A DNA stretch of 30,514 bases. Origin: an uncultured Bacteroidales bacterium. Its GTDB lineage: Bacteria > Bacteroidota > Bacteroidia > Bacteroidales > F082. The position numbers and the translations under genes are program-made. The notes beneath the pieces are model-generated. The model saw nothing but the letters and a program-made list of their open reading frames with translations, was not told the DNA's origin and did no database searches. Each line of letters starts with the position of its first letter. Position 1 is the first letter of the stretch. The stretch is from NCBI GenBank assembly GCA_937896895.1, contig CALBNV010000021.1, positions 1 through 30,514 of the forward strand, in the 5' to 3' direction. Below, one piece after another: positions 16,398 through 25,601 of the stretch.

Positions 16398-17350
16398 ATT
16401 ATAACCTTATAATCATTAAAAATCTTTTCAACAGCTTCTTCGTATTCATCCAAATGATTGACTTTCTTCACATTACGCCAGACATTCTGCGGGTCGTCGA
16501 AGATGTTCATCATGTATTTCCACAACTCTTTCATGCTCCCGATGATTTTCGGACTACCGCCGGCGTGACGAAGCCTCTCAACATAAAGATTGACAACAAA
16601 ATTATGAAGTCTTAATTGTCTATCTTTTTGATTGTCATTGATTTGTTTTATATCTTCCGCCAGAAACGGATTCGTGAGCAAACCGCGTCCCAACATCGTA
16701 TGTGTTATATCTGTAGAAATATTTTCTGCAACCGACTTGTATTTTTCGACTGTATAAATATCGCCGTTATAAACCAAAGGCTTGTTAATCAATGGAATAA
16801 GCTCCTTGAACTTTTCAAGCGACGCCTCGCCGGTGTACATCTGCTTCCCGATTCGCGGATGAATTATTATCTCGCTGAAAGACAATGTGTTAAACGTTTC
16901 AATGAATTTGAAAATCTCGTCAGGACTGTAATAGCCGAGCCGGCATTTTATGCTGAATTTTATTCCGTCAATGTTATTGCAGACTTCCTCAAGCATCGCG
17001 GTAGTACGTTGATAATCAGCCATAAGACCACAGCCGCGCGTTTTGTTCGCCACACGCGGGAAAGGACAGCCCATATTCAAGTTAAACTCAGTATAACCCA
17101 TTGACTTACATTGATTTGCAAATCTGATTATCTCCTCGGCGGTATTACTCAATATTTGAGGCACAACAATTTTAACATCATTGAACCTCGGGTCAATCTC
17201 CTCGCCGCGCAGACTTTTTGAGTTGTCTTTTTGTATCCCCGTAAAAAAAGGCGTATATAACTTGTCTATTCCGCCAAAATGTTTCATGAACACATTGCGA
17301 TAGACCACATCGGTAATCCCTTGAAACGGCGCAAGACTTAACTCATTCAT
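16394..17350 (-). CDS. tRNA-dihydrouridine synthase
   Basis: A 318-residue flavoenzyme that reduces uridines in the tRNA D loop. It has the Dus TIM barrel from SLAPFQGITDVVYR near the N-terminus, with FNLNMGCPFPRV holding the catalytic cysteine C95. Further features are IKCRLGY, IIIHPRIGKQMYTG, LVYNGDIYT and the glycine-containing phosphate-binding MLGRGLLTNPF. The C-terminal helical region follows. Which of the DusA/B/C specificities applies cannot be told. It overlaps lnt upstream and the 5'-nucleotidase downstream by 4 bases each (ATGA), so translation is probably coupled. Confidence 0.92.
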   Translation of the reverse strand: MNELSLAPFQGITDVVYRNVFMKHFGGIDKLYTPFFTGIQKDNSKSLRGEEIDPRFNDVKIVVPQILSNTAEEIIRFANQCKSMGYTEFNLNMGCPFPRVANKTRGCGLMADYQRTTAMLEEVCNNIDGIKFSIKCRLGYYSPDEIFKFIETFNTLSFSEIIIHPRIGKQMYTGEASLEKFKELIPLINKPLVYNGDIYTVEKYKSVAENISTDITHTMLGRGLLTNPFLAEDIKQINDNQKDRQLRLHNFVVNLYVERLRHAGGSPKIIGSMKELWKYMMNIFDDPQNVWRNVKKVNHLDEYEEAVEKIFNDYKVII

Positions 17351-18921
17351 TTTCTTTTGGTTATAACACGAACAAAAGTCATGACAAGCAATAACGCCGT
17401 CAAGAAAGCCGACACTTTGTATATATAGTCGCCATAACGGACATAGAAAGTCTGCTTATCGTTGGTTTTCAGCGTGTTACGTATGGCGGTCTGTTCCCAG
17501 TACTTTGTTTTTTCGACAATGTCGCCTCTTTGATTTATGAATGCAGAGATGCCTGTGTTCGCCGAGCGAGCGATGCTCCTTCTCGTCTCAATGGCGCGAA
17601 GACTCGAAAATTCAAGATGCTGCCTGTGACCAGGCGTGTCGCCCCACCATCCGTCGTTGGTGATGACGAAAAGCATGTCGGCACCTTTCCTGACAAACTC
17701 CGTCACATAACCGCCGAATGCTGATTCATAACAAATCAACGTTCCAACTTTATGATTATCAAAGGATAGCACACGAGCCTCAGCATCTTTTTTCAGAGTC
17801 CCCGTCGTCCCGCCAAGGTCAACAGCCATATTCGCCAACGGCCTGATGACCCACCACGACGGCATCGCCTCGACGCCAGGTGTCAACTTCGATTTATGAT
17901 AAAGCTGAATGTCGTCTTTTGTGATGAGAGCCGCTGTATTATAGGCATAGTAATATTCATCGGCGTCATAGAATTTCCGCGCGGCGAAATCGTCCTCCTC
18001 CCCTTTTGGAACCAATCCTAAAGCACTGATTCCCACAACATAACACGACTGCGGGAAAGTGTCGATATATCTTCGTAACTCTCTGATTGAATAGAATCTG
18101 TCAATGTTTTCAAGCCAGATGTCCTCCTGTATCGCCGACTCGGGACTGACAACAAATCTTGTGTTTTCGGTCATCAAAGGTGCGGCAACCTCAAGATTTC
18201 TCTTCAAAATCTGCGGAGGCGTGAGGGTGAACTCCTCCGAATAAGGGTCGAGATTCGGCTGAACCACAACAACCTCAACCTCATTGCCGGTCTCTTTGTA
18301 AGAATGATACATTATCTTACTGACAATCAACGGGATGACAATAACAGCCGTTGCCAACGCCGCTGATTTCAGGTGATTCTTGCTTTTGAACAACCATTTA
18401 TAAATCAATATGTTAGAAGTCAAAACCCAGACCGTGCCTCCGGCAGCACCCGTCCATTCATACCATTGAACCCAGGTGTGATAATGCGAGAAGACATTGC
18501 CCAAGTTAAGCCAAGGCCAGTTCAACTGCCAGTTAAGATGCAGGTATTCAAAAGCCAACACAAAGATTATCAACACATAATAACCTTTTTTGTTTTCATA
18601 TAATTTTGTTTTTACAAGATGAAAAACCCAGAAGACTATGGCCATGAACACACTGTTGAGCAGAATCATCCCGATGGTGCCGGCGGCTGTCGTTTTCCAC
18701 ACCCACCACGTTGTCAATGAGTTCCATGTCAAAAAAGTTACAAATGCGAGCAAGAACATTTTGCCTTTCTCAGGATTTTCCCTGTCACCGATTCTGTCTT
18801 GAAGGAGAAGCAGCGGGATGAAAGCCACGAAAGCTAATGGTGCCAGACCACTTGTGGGCCAGGCTGCGGCGATGAGCAAGCCGCTCAATAACGCCAATGA
18901 CACTTTTGTAATAACTCTCAT
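17347..18921 (-). CDS. lnt: Apolipoprotein N-acyltransferase
   Basis: A 524-residue inner-membrane enzyme that adds the third acyl chain to lipoproteins. About six hydrophobic segments lie in residues 7-200. The nitrilase-like periplasmic domain follows from about 215, with the catalytic triad E261 (VVSPESAI), K343 (LYHKSKLTPG) and C397 (GTLICYES). A last helix is at about 503-518. Its ATG begins on the base after the holB TAG (TAGATG). The enzyme serves lipoproteins such as GldH and the 5'-nucleotidase in this window. Confidence 0.95.
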   Translation of the reverse strand: MRVITKVSLALLSGLLIAAAWPTSGLAPLAFVAFIPLLLLQDRIGDRENPEKGKMFLLAFVTFLTWNSLTTWWVWKTTAAGTIGMILLNSVFMAIVFWVFHLVKTKLYENKKGYYVLIIFVLAFEYLHLNWQLNWPWLNLGNVFSHYHTWVQWYEWTGAAGGTVWVLTSNILIYKWLFKSKNHLKSAALATAVIVIPLIVSKIMYHSYKETGNEVEVVVVQPNLDPYSEEFTLTPPQILKRNLEVAAPLMTENTRFVVSPESAIQEDIWLENIDRFYSIRELRRYIDTFPQSCYVVGISALGLVPKGEEDDFAARKFYDADEYYYAYNTAALITKDDIQLYHKSKLTPGVEAMPSWWVIRPLANMAVDLGGTTGTLKKDAEARVLSFDNHKVGTLICYESAFGGYVTEFVRKGADMLFVITNDGWWGDTPGHRQHLEFSSLRAIETRRSIARSANTGISAFINQRGDIVEKTKYWEQTAIRNTLKTNDKQTFYVRYGDYIYKVSAFLTALLLVMTFVRVITKRK

Positions 18922-20058
18922 CTATTTGACCCTCAATAACTTTGTGATTTTAAAACTATTGTCAGTAAAAATAATCGAAGCGTTTCCGTTGCGTTCAATC
19001 TGATTGATGCTTTCCTCAAAAAGACCGCAGATTTGTTCAACGTTCCTTATATTAATAAAAGGTGCAAAATTCTTGGTAAAGTTTTTCTCGTCAGTAGGGA
19101 GCAGCACGTTATCGGACATATTATTATTGAACAGCAATGAGTTATGGAAAATGTTCAGTCCATATTCGAGAAATTCCTTTTGTTTCTCGCGTCCGAGCGG
19201 TTTTATGTCGTTTGCCACGAGGTCGATGAGCTCCGGGACCGCTCCCTTGAAGCAATAGCGCATCCATTTCTGGAATACGTTTGCGTAAAGTTTTTCGTCT
19301 TCCTTATCCTTGACGAAATGCTGCGCCAAAAGCCAGTTGCCGTCAGCGAGGGCGGCTGCGTCGTATGCCTCCTGCGTCGAACACGCAAACTTCTGAACAA
19401 GAGCGTCTTGCACTTCCGACATCGTTATCTTCGGCACTTTCACCAACATGCAACGCGACCGGATTGTCGTCAACAATTCCTCCTGGTTTTCAGCTATCAA
19501 GATGAACAGCGTCTTCTCCGGCGGCTCCTCGATAAGTTTCAGCAACTTATTGGCACACTGCACGTTAAGTTTATCAGCCATCCAGATGATTGCTATCTTA
19601 TACTCACTTTCGTAAGCCTTGAAACTCAGTTTTCGCAATATCGTGACGGCATCACGGACATTGATGACACCTTGCTTGTTTTCAATGTCAAGCTTGTTGA
19701 ACCAATCCGACAAGTCAGCATAACACTGACAATCAGCAAGATACTCACGCCACTCGGAGATGAACAAGTCAGATTCCGGATTTTGTTTTACTTCCTTGTT
19801 TGTGGCTGTCGGAAACACGAAATGAAGGTCGGGGTGCGTGAGTGACATGAACTTCCTGCACGACGGGCAAACGCCGCAACTGTCTGTCTCTGAACGGTTT
19901 GTGCAGTTTATATATTGTGCATAAGCCAAAGCCAAAGGCAGTTTGCCGCTGCCTTCAGGGCCGAGGAAGAGCTGCGCGTGCGACACACGGCTCTCCCTCA
20001 CGCTCTGTATCAGGCGTCTCTTCAGCTCTTCATGTCCTATGACCTCCGAAAACAACAT
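18922..20058 (-). CDS. holB: DNA polymerase III subunit delta' (clamp loader)
   Basis: A 378-residue AAA+ family protein of the clamp-loader complex. MLFSEVIGHEELKRRL and VSHAQLFLGPEGSGKLPLAL give the start and the Walker A-like loop at 33-39. The Lys39 is followed by Leu instead of Ser/Thr, as expected if delta' does not hydrolyse ATP. A zinc module C-x8-C-x2-C-x2-C is at C52, C61, C64 and C67. LLKLIEEPPEKTLFILIA and IRSRCMLVKV (SRC motif) follow. The C-terminal third is the helical collar domain. Its first base overlaps the stop codon of the gingipain-like gene (TAATG), and lnt follows with no gap. Confidence 0.92.
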   Translation of the reverse strand: MLFSEVIGHEELKRRLIQSVRESRVSHAQLFLGPEGSGKLPLALAYAQYINCTNRSETDSCGVCPSCRKFMSLTHPDLHFVFPTATNKEVKQNPESDLFISEWREYLADCQCYADLSDWFNKLDIENKQGVINVRDAVTILRKLSFKAYESEYKIAIIWMADKLNVQCANKLLKLIEEPPEKTLFILIAENQEELLTTIRSRCMLVKVPKITMSEVQDALVQKFACSTQEAYDAAALADGNWLLAQHFVKDKEDEKLYANVFQKWMRYCFKGAVPELIDLVANDIKPLGREKQKEFLEYGLNIFHNSLLFNNNMSDNVLLPTDEKNFTKNFAPFINIRNVEQICGLFEESINQIERNGNASIIFTDNSFKITKLLRVK

Positions 20059-23000
20059 TATTTCTTTATGAATTTTCTGACGACGATGTCACCTTTGCCG
20101 TCAACGATTCTGATGAAATACACACCACCGCTCAGGTCAGCGACATCGACATTCACTTCTGATGCCGCGACCTTCCGGGCACTGACTCTCATTCCGACAG
20201 CATTAAAGACTTCAACTGTCTGAATATCATCATATTTCACGGTAATATAATTTGTTGCCGGATTCGGATAAACGTCAACATTTTCATCGTAGGTCACTGA
20301 TTCGACATCAAGTACGACCGTGTTTCCGGGGAATGAGATGTCGTCAATCCAGCAGGCACCGCCGGAGCAGTCGCCGCTCTTGCTGGTGTCGTAACGCCAT
20401 TCCATGACATGGTCGCCAGCCTTGACTTCATACTCGGCGTATGTCCAATCGTTGATGTCCGACCATCTGTCAATCACCTCACCGTCAATGTAGAACACAA
20501 GAAAGTCTTTGCGTTTTCTTGTCGAAGTCTTGTAATAGAATGAGATTTCACCGTCGGTTGTTGTCTTCATTTCTATGATAAGTGACGAGATTTCATCGTT
20601 TGTGATGTCGCCAGACTGCACCGAATATGCGCCTTCATGCTTTGTCTCATCCGTCACGAACCAAGATTTTGCGCCATCGTGCATCCAGTTGAGATGCGAG
20701 AAATCGCCCGTCTCAAAGTCTTCAGTAATTGTTCCGACAGTGAACAGGAAATGTTCTTCCGCCGCGTAAAGCCCCGACTTCACCTTGAATTTCAGATCCA
20801 CGGTTGTGCCGTCATGAATCTCATCAGAGACGTGAATATCAATACTTTGTGAAAACTCATGGTTGGCTGCGATGTCGCCTATCGTGATGTCGTTTTCAGT
20901 GTAAGTAATATACGGATTTTCGTCGCATCCGTGCAGAATCGACTCCAAGGCCGCCTTGTGACCGATGTTTTTCCCTGAGACGTTGACCCTCAACACCTCG
21001 CCGGCATCAATGTAGCCGTTCATGTTTCCTTCAAGTTCAGTGTATGTTATCTCATTGATTGTCAATGCTGGAGCCAATGCTCTGTAAAGTATGTTGTTCA
21101 CCCAGACCTCATTGCCGTCGGTGCAAGTGACGACGAAGTCAACGTATTCGCAATCCGGAACATTGTCGGCGATTTTAAATTCAAAGGCTTCATCGATGTT
21201 GACGGTGTTTCCGGCTGCCACGGCACCGACTGTCGCTGTCGGATTTATCATTTCGATATATTCCGAATCCGTTGACAATGTGGCTGTTACGTTATTGGCA
21301 TCAACCATGCCGATGTTTTTGAAATCAACATCCATTGAAATTGTGTTTGAATATCCGAAATCATCGCTCAACGTTATGTCTTCAGAAAGCACGAAAGCCG
21401 TGTTGTCGTTGATGCCTAAGATATTGATTGTCTGAGGATAAGCATTCGGACCTGTGACGATGAGCTGCATATCGCCTGCAACATCAAGCGGCTCGAAGAA
21501 ATTGACTTCCGCCACGCCATTCAGGTCTGTCTGACCAAAAGCGAGAAGTTCGCCGTCGTGGAAAATGCTGCAACGGAAGTTGCTCTGCGCCTCACCAATC
21601 TTTCTGACTGTCAGCGTGGTATGTGTAGTACCTTGCGGCAACGCTGCATCATGGCTGATTTCGGGACGGAACGGCTCGTCGAGCCACGGGCAGACCGCCA
21701 CGTCGCCCATGATGTTCAACGCCCAGAAGCTCCAGATCATGTACGGGTCATAATAATAGCCGGTATTAATAATAGGTGCGACGGTATTTTTCATCTCCAC
21801 GACAGCCATTCCGATATACGGGATCCTGTCGTTGTAATACGCATCGACAAATTCGCGGTGGAGGTGCGTTGAAGGGCCGTCGCCCCAAGGTGAGTACCAG
21901 CCGTAGCGCGAGTTGCCGGTGGCGGCCACAAAACCTGTCGATACCGTGGTCAATTTCTCAAGGATGCACTTATGCGAGAAATCGCCGCAGATGCAGCCGT
22001 GTGAGTGGAAAAGTCCGTAGTTGTGTGTGACGCCGTCGAGGTTGTAGAAGCTGTTGTCGGTGATGCCGTTCTCGTACCAGCCCGCCACATAGTCGGTGTT
22101 GGCGTGTCCGAAATGATGGACATATTGCCCGCCGAAATCATTGATGGTCTGTTTGAAGATGATGCCGGACCAGCCCGTCGGACCGTCAGCGTAGATTTTA
22201 TGGAAGTTATAATCCACCGGGATGCCGACAGTGGTGTAGTCGAAATCGCTGCTGCCGCCGATGATACGTTCGAGGTCAGTGCTGGCGTAATAGCCGTCAC
22301 CGAGATGCTCGCCGCCGAGGATGACATCGCGGAACTCGCCTAAGACAGGAGTGCTCTGATATGTGAATGTCTTGTGCAACAAGTTATTGAGTTGTTCTTC
22401 ATTGTTGAAACACAAACGCCCGATGCCGATTTCAGGCATATAGTCGCTCTCTCCGATTTCACCCCAGACGCCGTTGTTGTTGGCGTCCCAGTCAACGTCG
22501 AAACAGGTGAAATACATATCGGCAGGGATATTGTCTATTTCCTCGTCGAAGACATTAACATACAAGGCACGGAACGGAACGAGTCCGGTGTCACCGCCGA
22601 GCATGACCATCATAATACCTTCATTCTCATACTCTTGCTTGATATAATTATACATTTTCTCCTGGTCATCACGACCGCTGTTGCCCGCCAGGATGTCTTC
22701 CAACGCCGCAACGCGTGTACGAAGGCCGCGTGCCTCATAGAAGGTGACATATTCGTCGAAATGCGACACCCACTCCGCCGGCGTGATGACGAGAAGCTCA
22801 TAGCCCGACGCCGAACGTCCGCGTGTGTAATACTGCCCGATGGCCTCAGGGTTCTGCGCCAACCTCTCGACCTTGCCTATTATCTCAGGTGTTGTCCAGA
22901 GAAGATTGTTTCTGTCTGACTTTGAAGCAGTTACATTGACTTTGACAGTCGCCGTCTTCGCGTAAGAGACCTTTCCCGTTGCCGGAATATATCTCACCGG

Positions 23001-23441
23001 AGTGAACGAAACCGTAGCGAATGAGTAACCGTTCATGTATTGCGTCATCACTTTCGACTGGCAGACTTCAGGATACAAACCCTTTGATTCATAAAGGCCT
23101 TCGTCAACCACGAAAGGATATTCCTTTTCCGAACCGATCTGGCGCATCTTCTGGTACGGGAAGAGGTTGTATGTCCCGTCAAGCTCCACGAAATCGGAAT
23201 ATTCAACCGTAAAATCCTGAGCCTCAGAGTTTTGCGGAAGCAAAAGCGTGACACTCTGCCACGGAAGCGACGGCTGCCCGACCTTCGCGGTGTTTATCGT
23301 TCCATCAAAATAAATCTGGTCGTAACCATTGACAACTCTTGATGCCGGATTGTCAAAATGATAGGTTTTTTCAATGGTCTGGGCAAATGCAAGCACGCTC
23401 AAAATCATTGAAAACAACGCTGTTAAAAATATTTTTTTCAT
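20058..23441 (-). CDS. Gingipain-like C25 cysteine protease with T9SS sorting domain
   Basis: About 1127 residues from the ATG at 23441 (an upstream in-frame ATG at 23465 would add 8). The signal peptide is MKKIFLTALFSMILSVLAFA. Residues about 20-190 form the propeptide-like region and 210-590 the C25 catalytic domain. The pair aligned with gingipain His/Cys is H446 in VHHFGHANTDYVAGW and C483 in HSHGCICGDF; ATGNSRYGWYSPWGDGP follows. Then come immunoglobulin-like repeats, a C-terminal domain with CSGGACWIDDISFPG (cohesin/cleaved-adhesin type) and the type A sorting domain from VYPNPATNYITV to the end. It should be exported by the T9SS and act at the cell surface. Its specificity is unknown. 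The stop overlaps the holB start by one base. Confidence 0.93.
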   Translation of the reverse strand: MKKIFLTALFSMILSVLAFAQTIEKTYHFDNPASRVVNGYDQIYFDGTINTAKVGQPSLPWQSVTLLLPQNSEAQDFTVEYSDFVELDGTYNLFPYQKMRQIGSEKEYPFVVDEGLYESKGLYPEVCQSKVMTQYMNGYSFATVSFTPVRYIPATGKVSYAKTATVKVNVTASKSDRNNLLWTTPEIIGKVERLAQNPEAIGQYYTRGRSASGYELLVITPAEWVSHFDEYVTFYEARGLRTRVAALEDILAGNSGRDDQEKMYNYIKQEYENEGIMMVMLGGDTGLVPFRALYVNVFDEEIDNIPADMYFTCFDVDWDANNNGVWGEIGESDYMPEIGIGRLCFNNEEQLNNLLHKTFTYQSTPVLGEFRDVILGGEHLGDGYYASTDLERIIGGSSDFDYTTVGIPVDYNFHKIYADGPTGWSGIIFKQTINDFGGQYVHHFGHANTDYVAGWYENGITDNSFYNLDGVTHNYGLFHSHGCICGDFSHKCILEKLTTVSTGFVAATGNSRYGWYSPWGDGPSTHLHREFVDAYYNDRIPYIGMAVVEMKNTVAPIINTGYYYDPYMIWSFWALNIMGDVAVCPWLDEPFRPEISHDAALPQGTTHTTLTVRKIGEAQSNFRCSIFHDGELLAFGQTDLNGVAEVNFFEPLDVAGDMQLIVTGPNAYPQTINILGINDNTAFVLSEDITLSDDFGYSNTISMDVDFKNIGMVDANNVTATLSTDSEYIEMINPTATVGAVAAGNTVNIDEAFEFKIADNVPDCEYVDFVVTCTDGNEVWVNNILYRALAPALTINEITYTELEGNMNGYIDAGEVLRVNVSGKNIGHKAALESILHGCDENPYITYTENDITIGDIAANHEFSQSIDIHVSDEIHDGTTVDLKFKVKSGLYAAEEHFLFTVGTITEDFETGDFSHLNWMHDGAKSWFVTDETKHEGAYSVQSGDITNDEISSLIIEMKTTTDGEISFYYKTSTRKRKDFLVFYIDGEVIDRWSDINDWTYAEYEVKAGDHVMEWRYDTSKSGDCSGGACWIDDISFPGNTVVLDVESVTYDENVDVYPNPATNYITVKYDDIQTVEVFNAVGMRVSARKVAASEVNVDVADLSGGVYFIRIVDGKGDIVVRKFIKK

Positions 23442-23511
23442 TTTTATCACGAAAAATTTATACAAACATGAAATTCTATGGATATGGAACCGCTACGCAA
23501 TTCTCCCCTAT

Positions 23512-23543
23512 TTACCTAACCACCTAACTACCTAATCACCTAA
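23512..23543 (-). repeat. TTAGGTRR 8-nt tandem repeat spanning the lysS stop codon
   Basis: On the lysS coding strand four units TTAGGTGA, TTAGGTAG, TTAGGTGG and TTAGGTAA follow each other without gap. The TAG stop codon of lysS is inside the first unit. The tract is G/A/T-only on the coding strand, like the other post-stop repeats here, but has a different unit. Confidence 0.75.
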
Positions 23544-25252
23544 TTAATCCACGCTTCGACCTCTTCGAGCTGCAACGCCGGGACGTCCATCTTGTTTTTC
23601 TTCCTGATGCCGTTGAGCTTCTCGCGGAGACCTGCGGGTTTCTGTTCCTTGAGCATCTCGACAGATGTGAAATTCTGTTTTACAAGGACTTCCGCCCAAA
23701 CCTCAGGAACGCCTATTGCCATGAAGTCTTCTTTTGTCGCGACTTTCTTCACTTTTTCAGGACGCATCTGCGGGAACAGGAGTACTTCCTGAATCTGTGT
23801 CTGGCCTGTTAGCAGCATCACGAAGCGGTCGATGCCGATGCCCATGCCCGATGTCGGAGGCATACCGTATTCGAGGGCGCGGAGGAAGTCTTGGTCGATG
23901 ACCATCGCCTCGTCGTCGCCTCTACCCGCGAGCATCATCTGTTCCTCGAAACGTGCGCGCTGGTCAATGGGGTCGTTAAGCTCGGTGTATGCGTTGGCGA
24001 CCTCCTTGCCGTTGATCATAAGCTCGAAACGCTCGGTGAGTTCCGGGTTGTCGCGGTGGCGCTTGCAGAGCGGCGACATCTCGACAGGATAGTCGGTGAT
24101 GAACGTCGGCTGTATGTAATTGCCTTCGCATTTCGCGCCGAAGATCTCGTCGATGAGCTTGCCCTTGCCCATCGAGGGGTCGATTTCTATCTCAAGCTGC
24201 TTGCACACTTCGCGGAGCTGCTCCTCGTTCATGCCGTTGATGTCGATGCCGGTGTTCTCCTTGATGGAGTCAATCATCGAGATGCGTTTGAACGGACGTT
24301 TGAAGCTAATCTCATGGTCACCGACCATGACCTTGTCGGTGCCAAGCACGTCCATCGCGCAGCGGTGAATCATCTCTTCGGTATAATCCATCATCCAAAG
24401 GTAGTCTTTGTAAGCCACATAGATTTCAAGGCCTGTAAATTCCGGATTATGCGAGCGGTCCATGCCCTCGTTGCGGAAGTTGCGCGAGAACTCATACACG
24501 CCGTCGAAGCCGCCCACGATGAGACGTTTCAGGTAAAGCTCGTCGGCGATCCTCAGATACAACGGGATGTCGAGTGCGTTGTGGTGCGTGATGAAAGGAC
24601 GCGCCGACGCGCCGCCCGGGATTGACTGAAGCACAGGCGTCTCCACCTCAAGATAGCCGCTCTCGTTGAAGAAACGGCGGATGCTGTCGATGGCTCTCGT
24701 CCTCTTGATGAAGATGTCCTTGACTTTGTCGTTGACGACGAGGTCAACGTAGCGCATGCGGTAACGGAGTTCCGGGTCGTTGAACTCATCGTATTTCACG
24801 CCGTCTTTCTCTTTCACTATCGGCAGCGGGCGCAGCGACTTGCTGAGCACCGTGAGTTCTTTCACATGGATGGAGATCTCGCCCATCTGTGTGCGGAACG
24901 CGAAGCCTTTCACGCCGATGAAGTCGCCGATGTCGAGGAGGCGTTTGAAGACGGTGTTGTACATGGTCTTGTCCTCGCCCGGGCAGATCTCGTCACGGTT
25001 GAGGTAGAGCTGTATGCGTCCGTGTGCGTCCTGCAACTCGCAGAACGAGGCCGCGCCCATGATGCGGCGGCTCATGATACGTCCGCCGATGCTCACGCTG
25101 TCGAATTTCGCGAGGTCGTTGTCGTCAAACTGCTCTTTAATCTGGACTGTGGTGACATTCACGTCGAACGCCGCCTGAGGATAAGGATTGATACCTAATT
25201 TATAAAGCTCCTGCAAGGAGTTTCTCCTGATTTGTTCTTGTTCGCTTAACAT
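23540..25252 (-). CDS. lysS: Lysyl-tRNA synthetase (class II)
   Basis: A 570-residue class II enzyme that charges tRNA-Lys. The OB-fold anticodon-binding domain spans about 52-140 (SIGGRIMSRRIMGAASFCELQD). In the catalytic domain, motif 2 is FRNEGMDRSHNPEFT with R260 and motif 3 is GMGIGIDRFVMLLT with R476. Residues 501-570 are a C-terminal extension beyond LLFPQMRPE (EDFMAIGVPEVWAEVLVK…, LREKLNGIRKKNKMDVP), longer than in E. coli and, from memory, common in Bacteroidales. The gene is visibly richer in G+C than its neighbours, as expected for a highly expressed gene. It is upstream of the gingipain-like gene with a 98-base gap. Confidence 0.97.
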   Translation of the reverse strand: MLSEQEQIRRNSLQELYKLGINPYPQAAFDVNVTTVQIKEQFDDNDLAKFDSVSIGGRIMSRRIMGAASFCELQDAHGRIQLYLNRDEICPGEDKTMYNTVFKRLLDIGDFIGVKGFAFRTQMGEISIHVKELTVLSKSLRPLPIVKEKDGVKYDEFNDPELRYRMRYVDLVVNDKVKDIFIKRTRAIDSIRRFFNESGYLEVETPVLQSIPGGASARPFITHHNALDIPLYLRIADELYLKRLIVGGFDGVYEFSRNFRNEGMDRSHNPEFTGLEIYVAYKDYLWMMDYTEEMIHRCAMDVLGTDKVMVGDHEISFKRPFKRISMIDSIKENTGIDINGMNEEQLREVCKQLEIEIDPSMGKGKLIDEIFGAKCEGNYIQPTFITDYPVEMSPLCKRHRDNPELTERFELMINGKEVANAYTELNDPIDQRARFEEQMMLAGRGDDEAMVIDQDFLRALEYGMPPTSGMGIGIDRFVMLLTGQTQIQEVLLFPQMRPEKVKKVATKEDFMAIGVPEVWAEVLVKQNFTSVEMLKEQKPAGLREKLNGIRKKNKMDVPALQLEEVEAWIN

Positions 25253-25275
25253 TTTTACAAAAAATTATTTGGGCG

Positions 25276-25283
25276 CAAAGATA
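25276..25283 (-). promoter_or_regulatory. lysS: -7 promoter element of lysS
   Basis: The minus strand reads TATCTTTG (TAnnTTTG), 23 bases before the lysS ATG. No TTG at the 19-base spacing. Confidence 0.6.
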
Positions 25284-25530
25284 AGAAAAAAATTGATAGG
25301 AAATATCATTTTTAAAACGCCCGGTATATTTTGTATCCGGACAACAAACATATAATTTTTAGATGTTGAAAAATGGAAAACGAAACACTGACATCAAATC
25401 ATTGTCACATGGTCATAAAAAATATTCAAATTTTACAATTTATGTTTACAACTGGTTTTTTGTAAACATTTTTTCACAAAAAACGGCGGGAATGTAAACA
25501 AAAATTTACAATAAAATTTTTCAAAACCCC
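25284..25530. other. AT-rich intergenic region between lysS and rpn promoters
   Basis: Nothing coding is apparent. The region holds a cluster of 8-mers: TGTTTACA at 25443-25450 and its complement TGTAAACA at 25461-25468 and 25493-25500. The arms GTTTTTTGT (25455-25463) and ACAAAAAAC (25476-25484) form a perfect 9-bp inverted repeat with a 12-base spacer overlapping the middle 8-mer. The motif cluster lies 30-90 bases upstream of the rpn promoter, where a regulator could bind. Confidence 0.5.
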
Positions 25531-25560
25531 TTGACAAATAGATGTTTATGTTGTATTTTT
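25531..25560 (+). promoter_or_regulatory. Strong Bacteroidota promoter of the Rpn-type gene
   Basis: TTGACA-like start TTG (from about 25531) is followed after about 19 bases by TATTTTTG (25553-25560). The start codon is 41 bases after the -7 box. It also shows that the ATG at 25542, upstream of the -7 box, cannot be the start on this message. Confidence 0.8.
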
Positions 25561-25601
25561 GCGACTTGATAAACGGTTGTAAAAAAACAAAAATTTCCAT
25601 T

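Noticed and set aside
19144..19845. Plus-strand open frame of 233 codons
   Set aside because: Antisense to holB, which has clear family motifs; the frame encodes nothing recognisable.
23441..23465. Start at 23465 for the C25 protease
   Set aside because: The extra eight residues (MYKFFVIK) precede a normal signal peptide starting MKKIF; the shorter form is more likely, but the longer is not excluded.
25443..25500. Replication origin suggested by AT-rich repeats
   Set aside because: The 8-mers are not DnaA boxes (TTATCCACA) and no dnaA or other origin gene is near.
25542..25601. Earlier ATG for the Rpn-type protein
   Set aside because: It lies upstream of the -7 promoter box at 25553-25560, and the added residues do not belong to the family.
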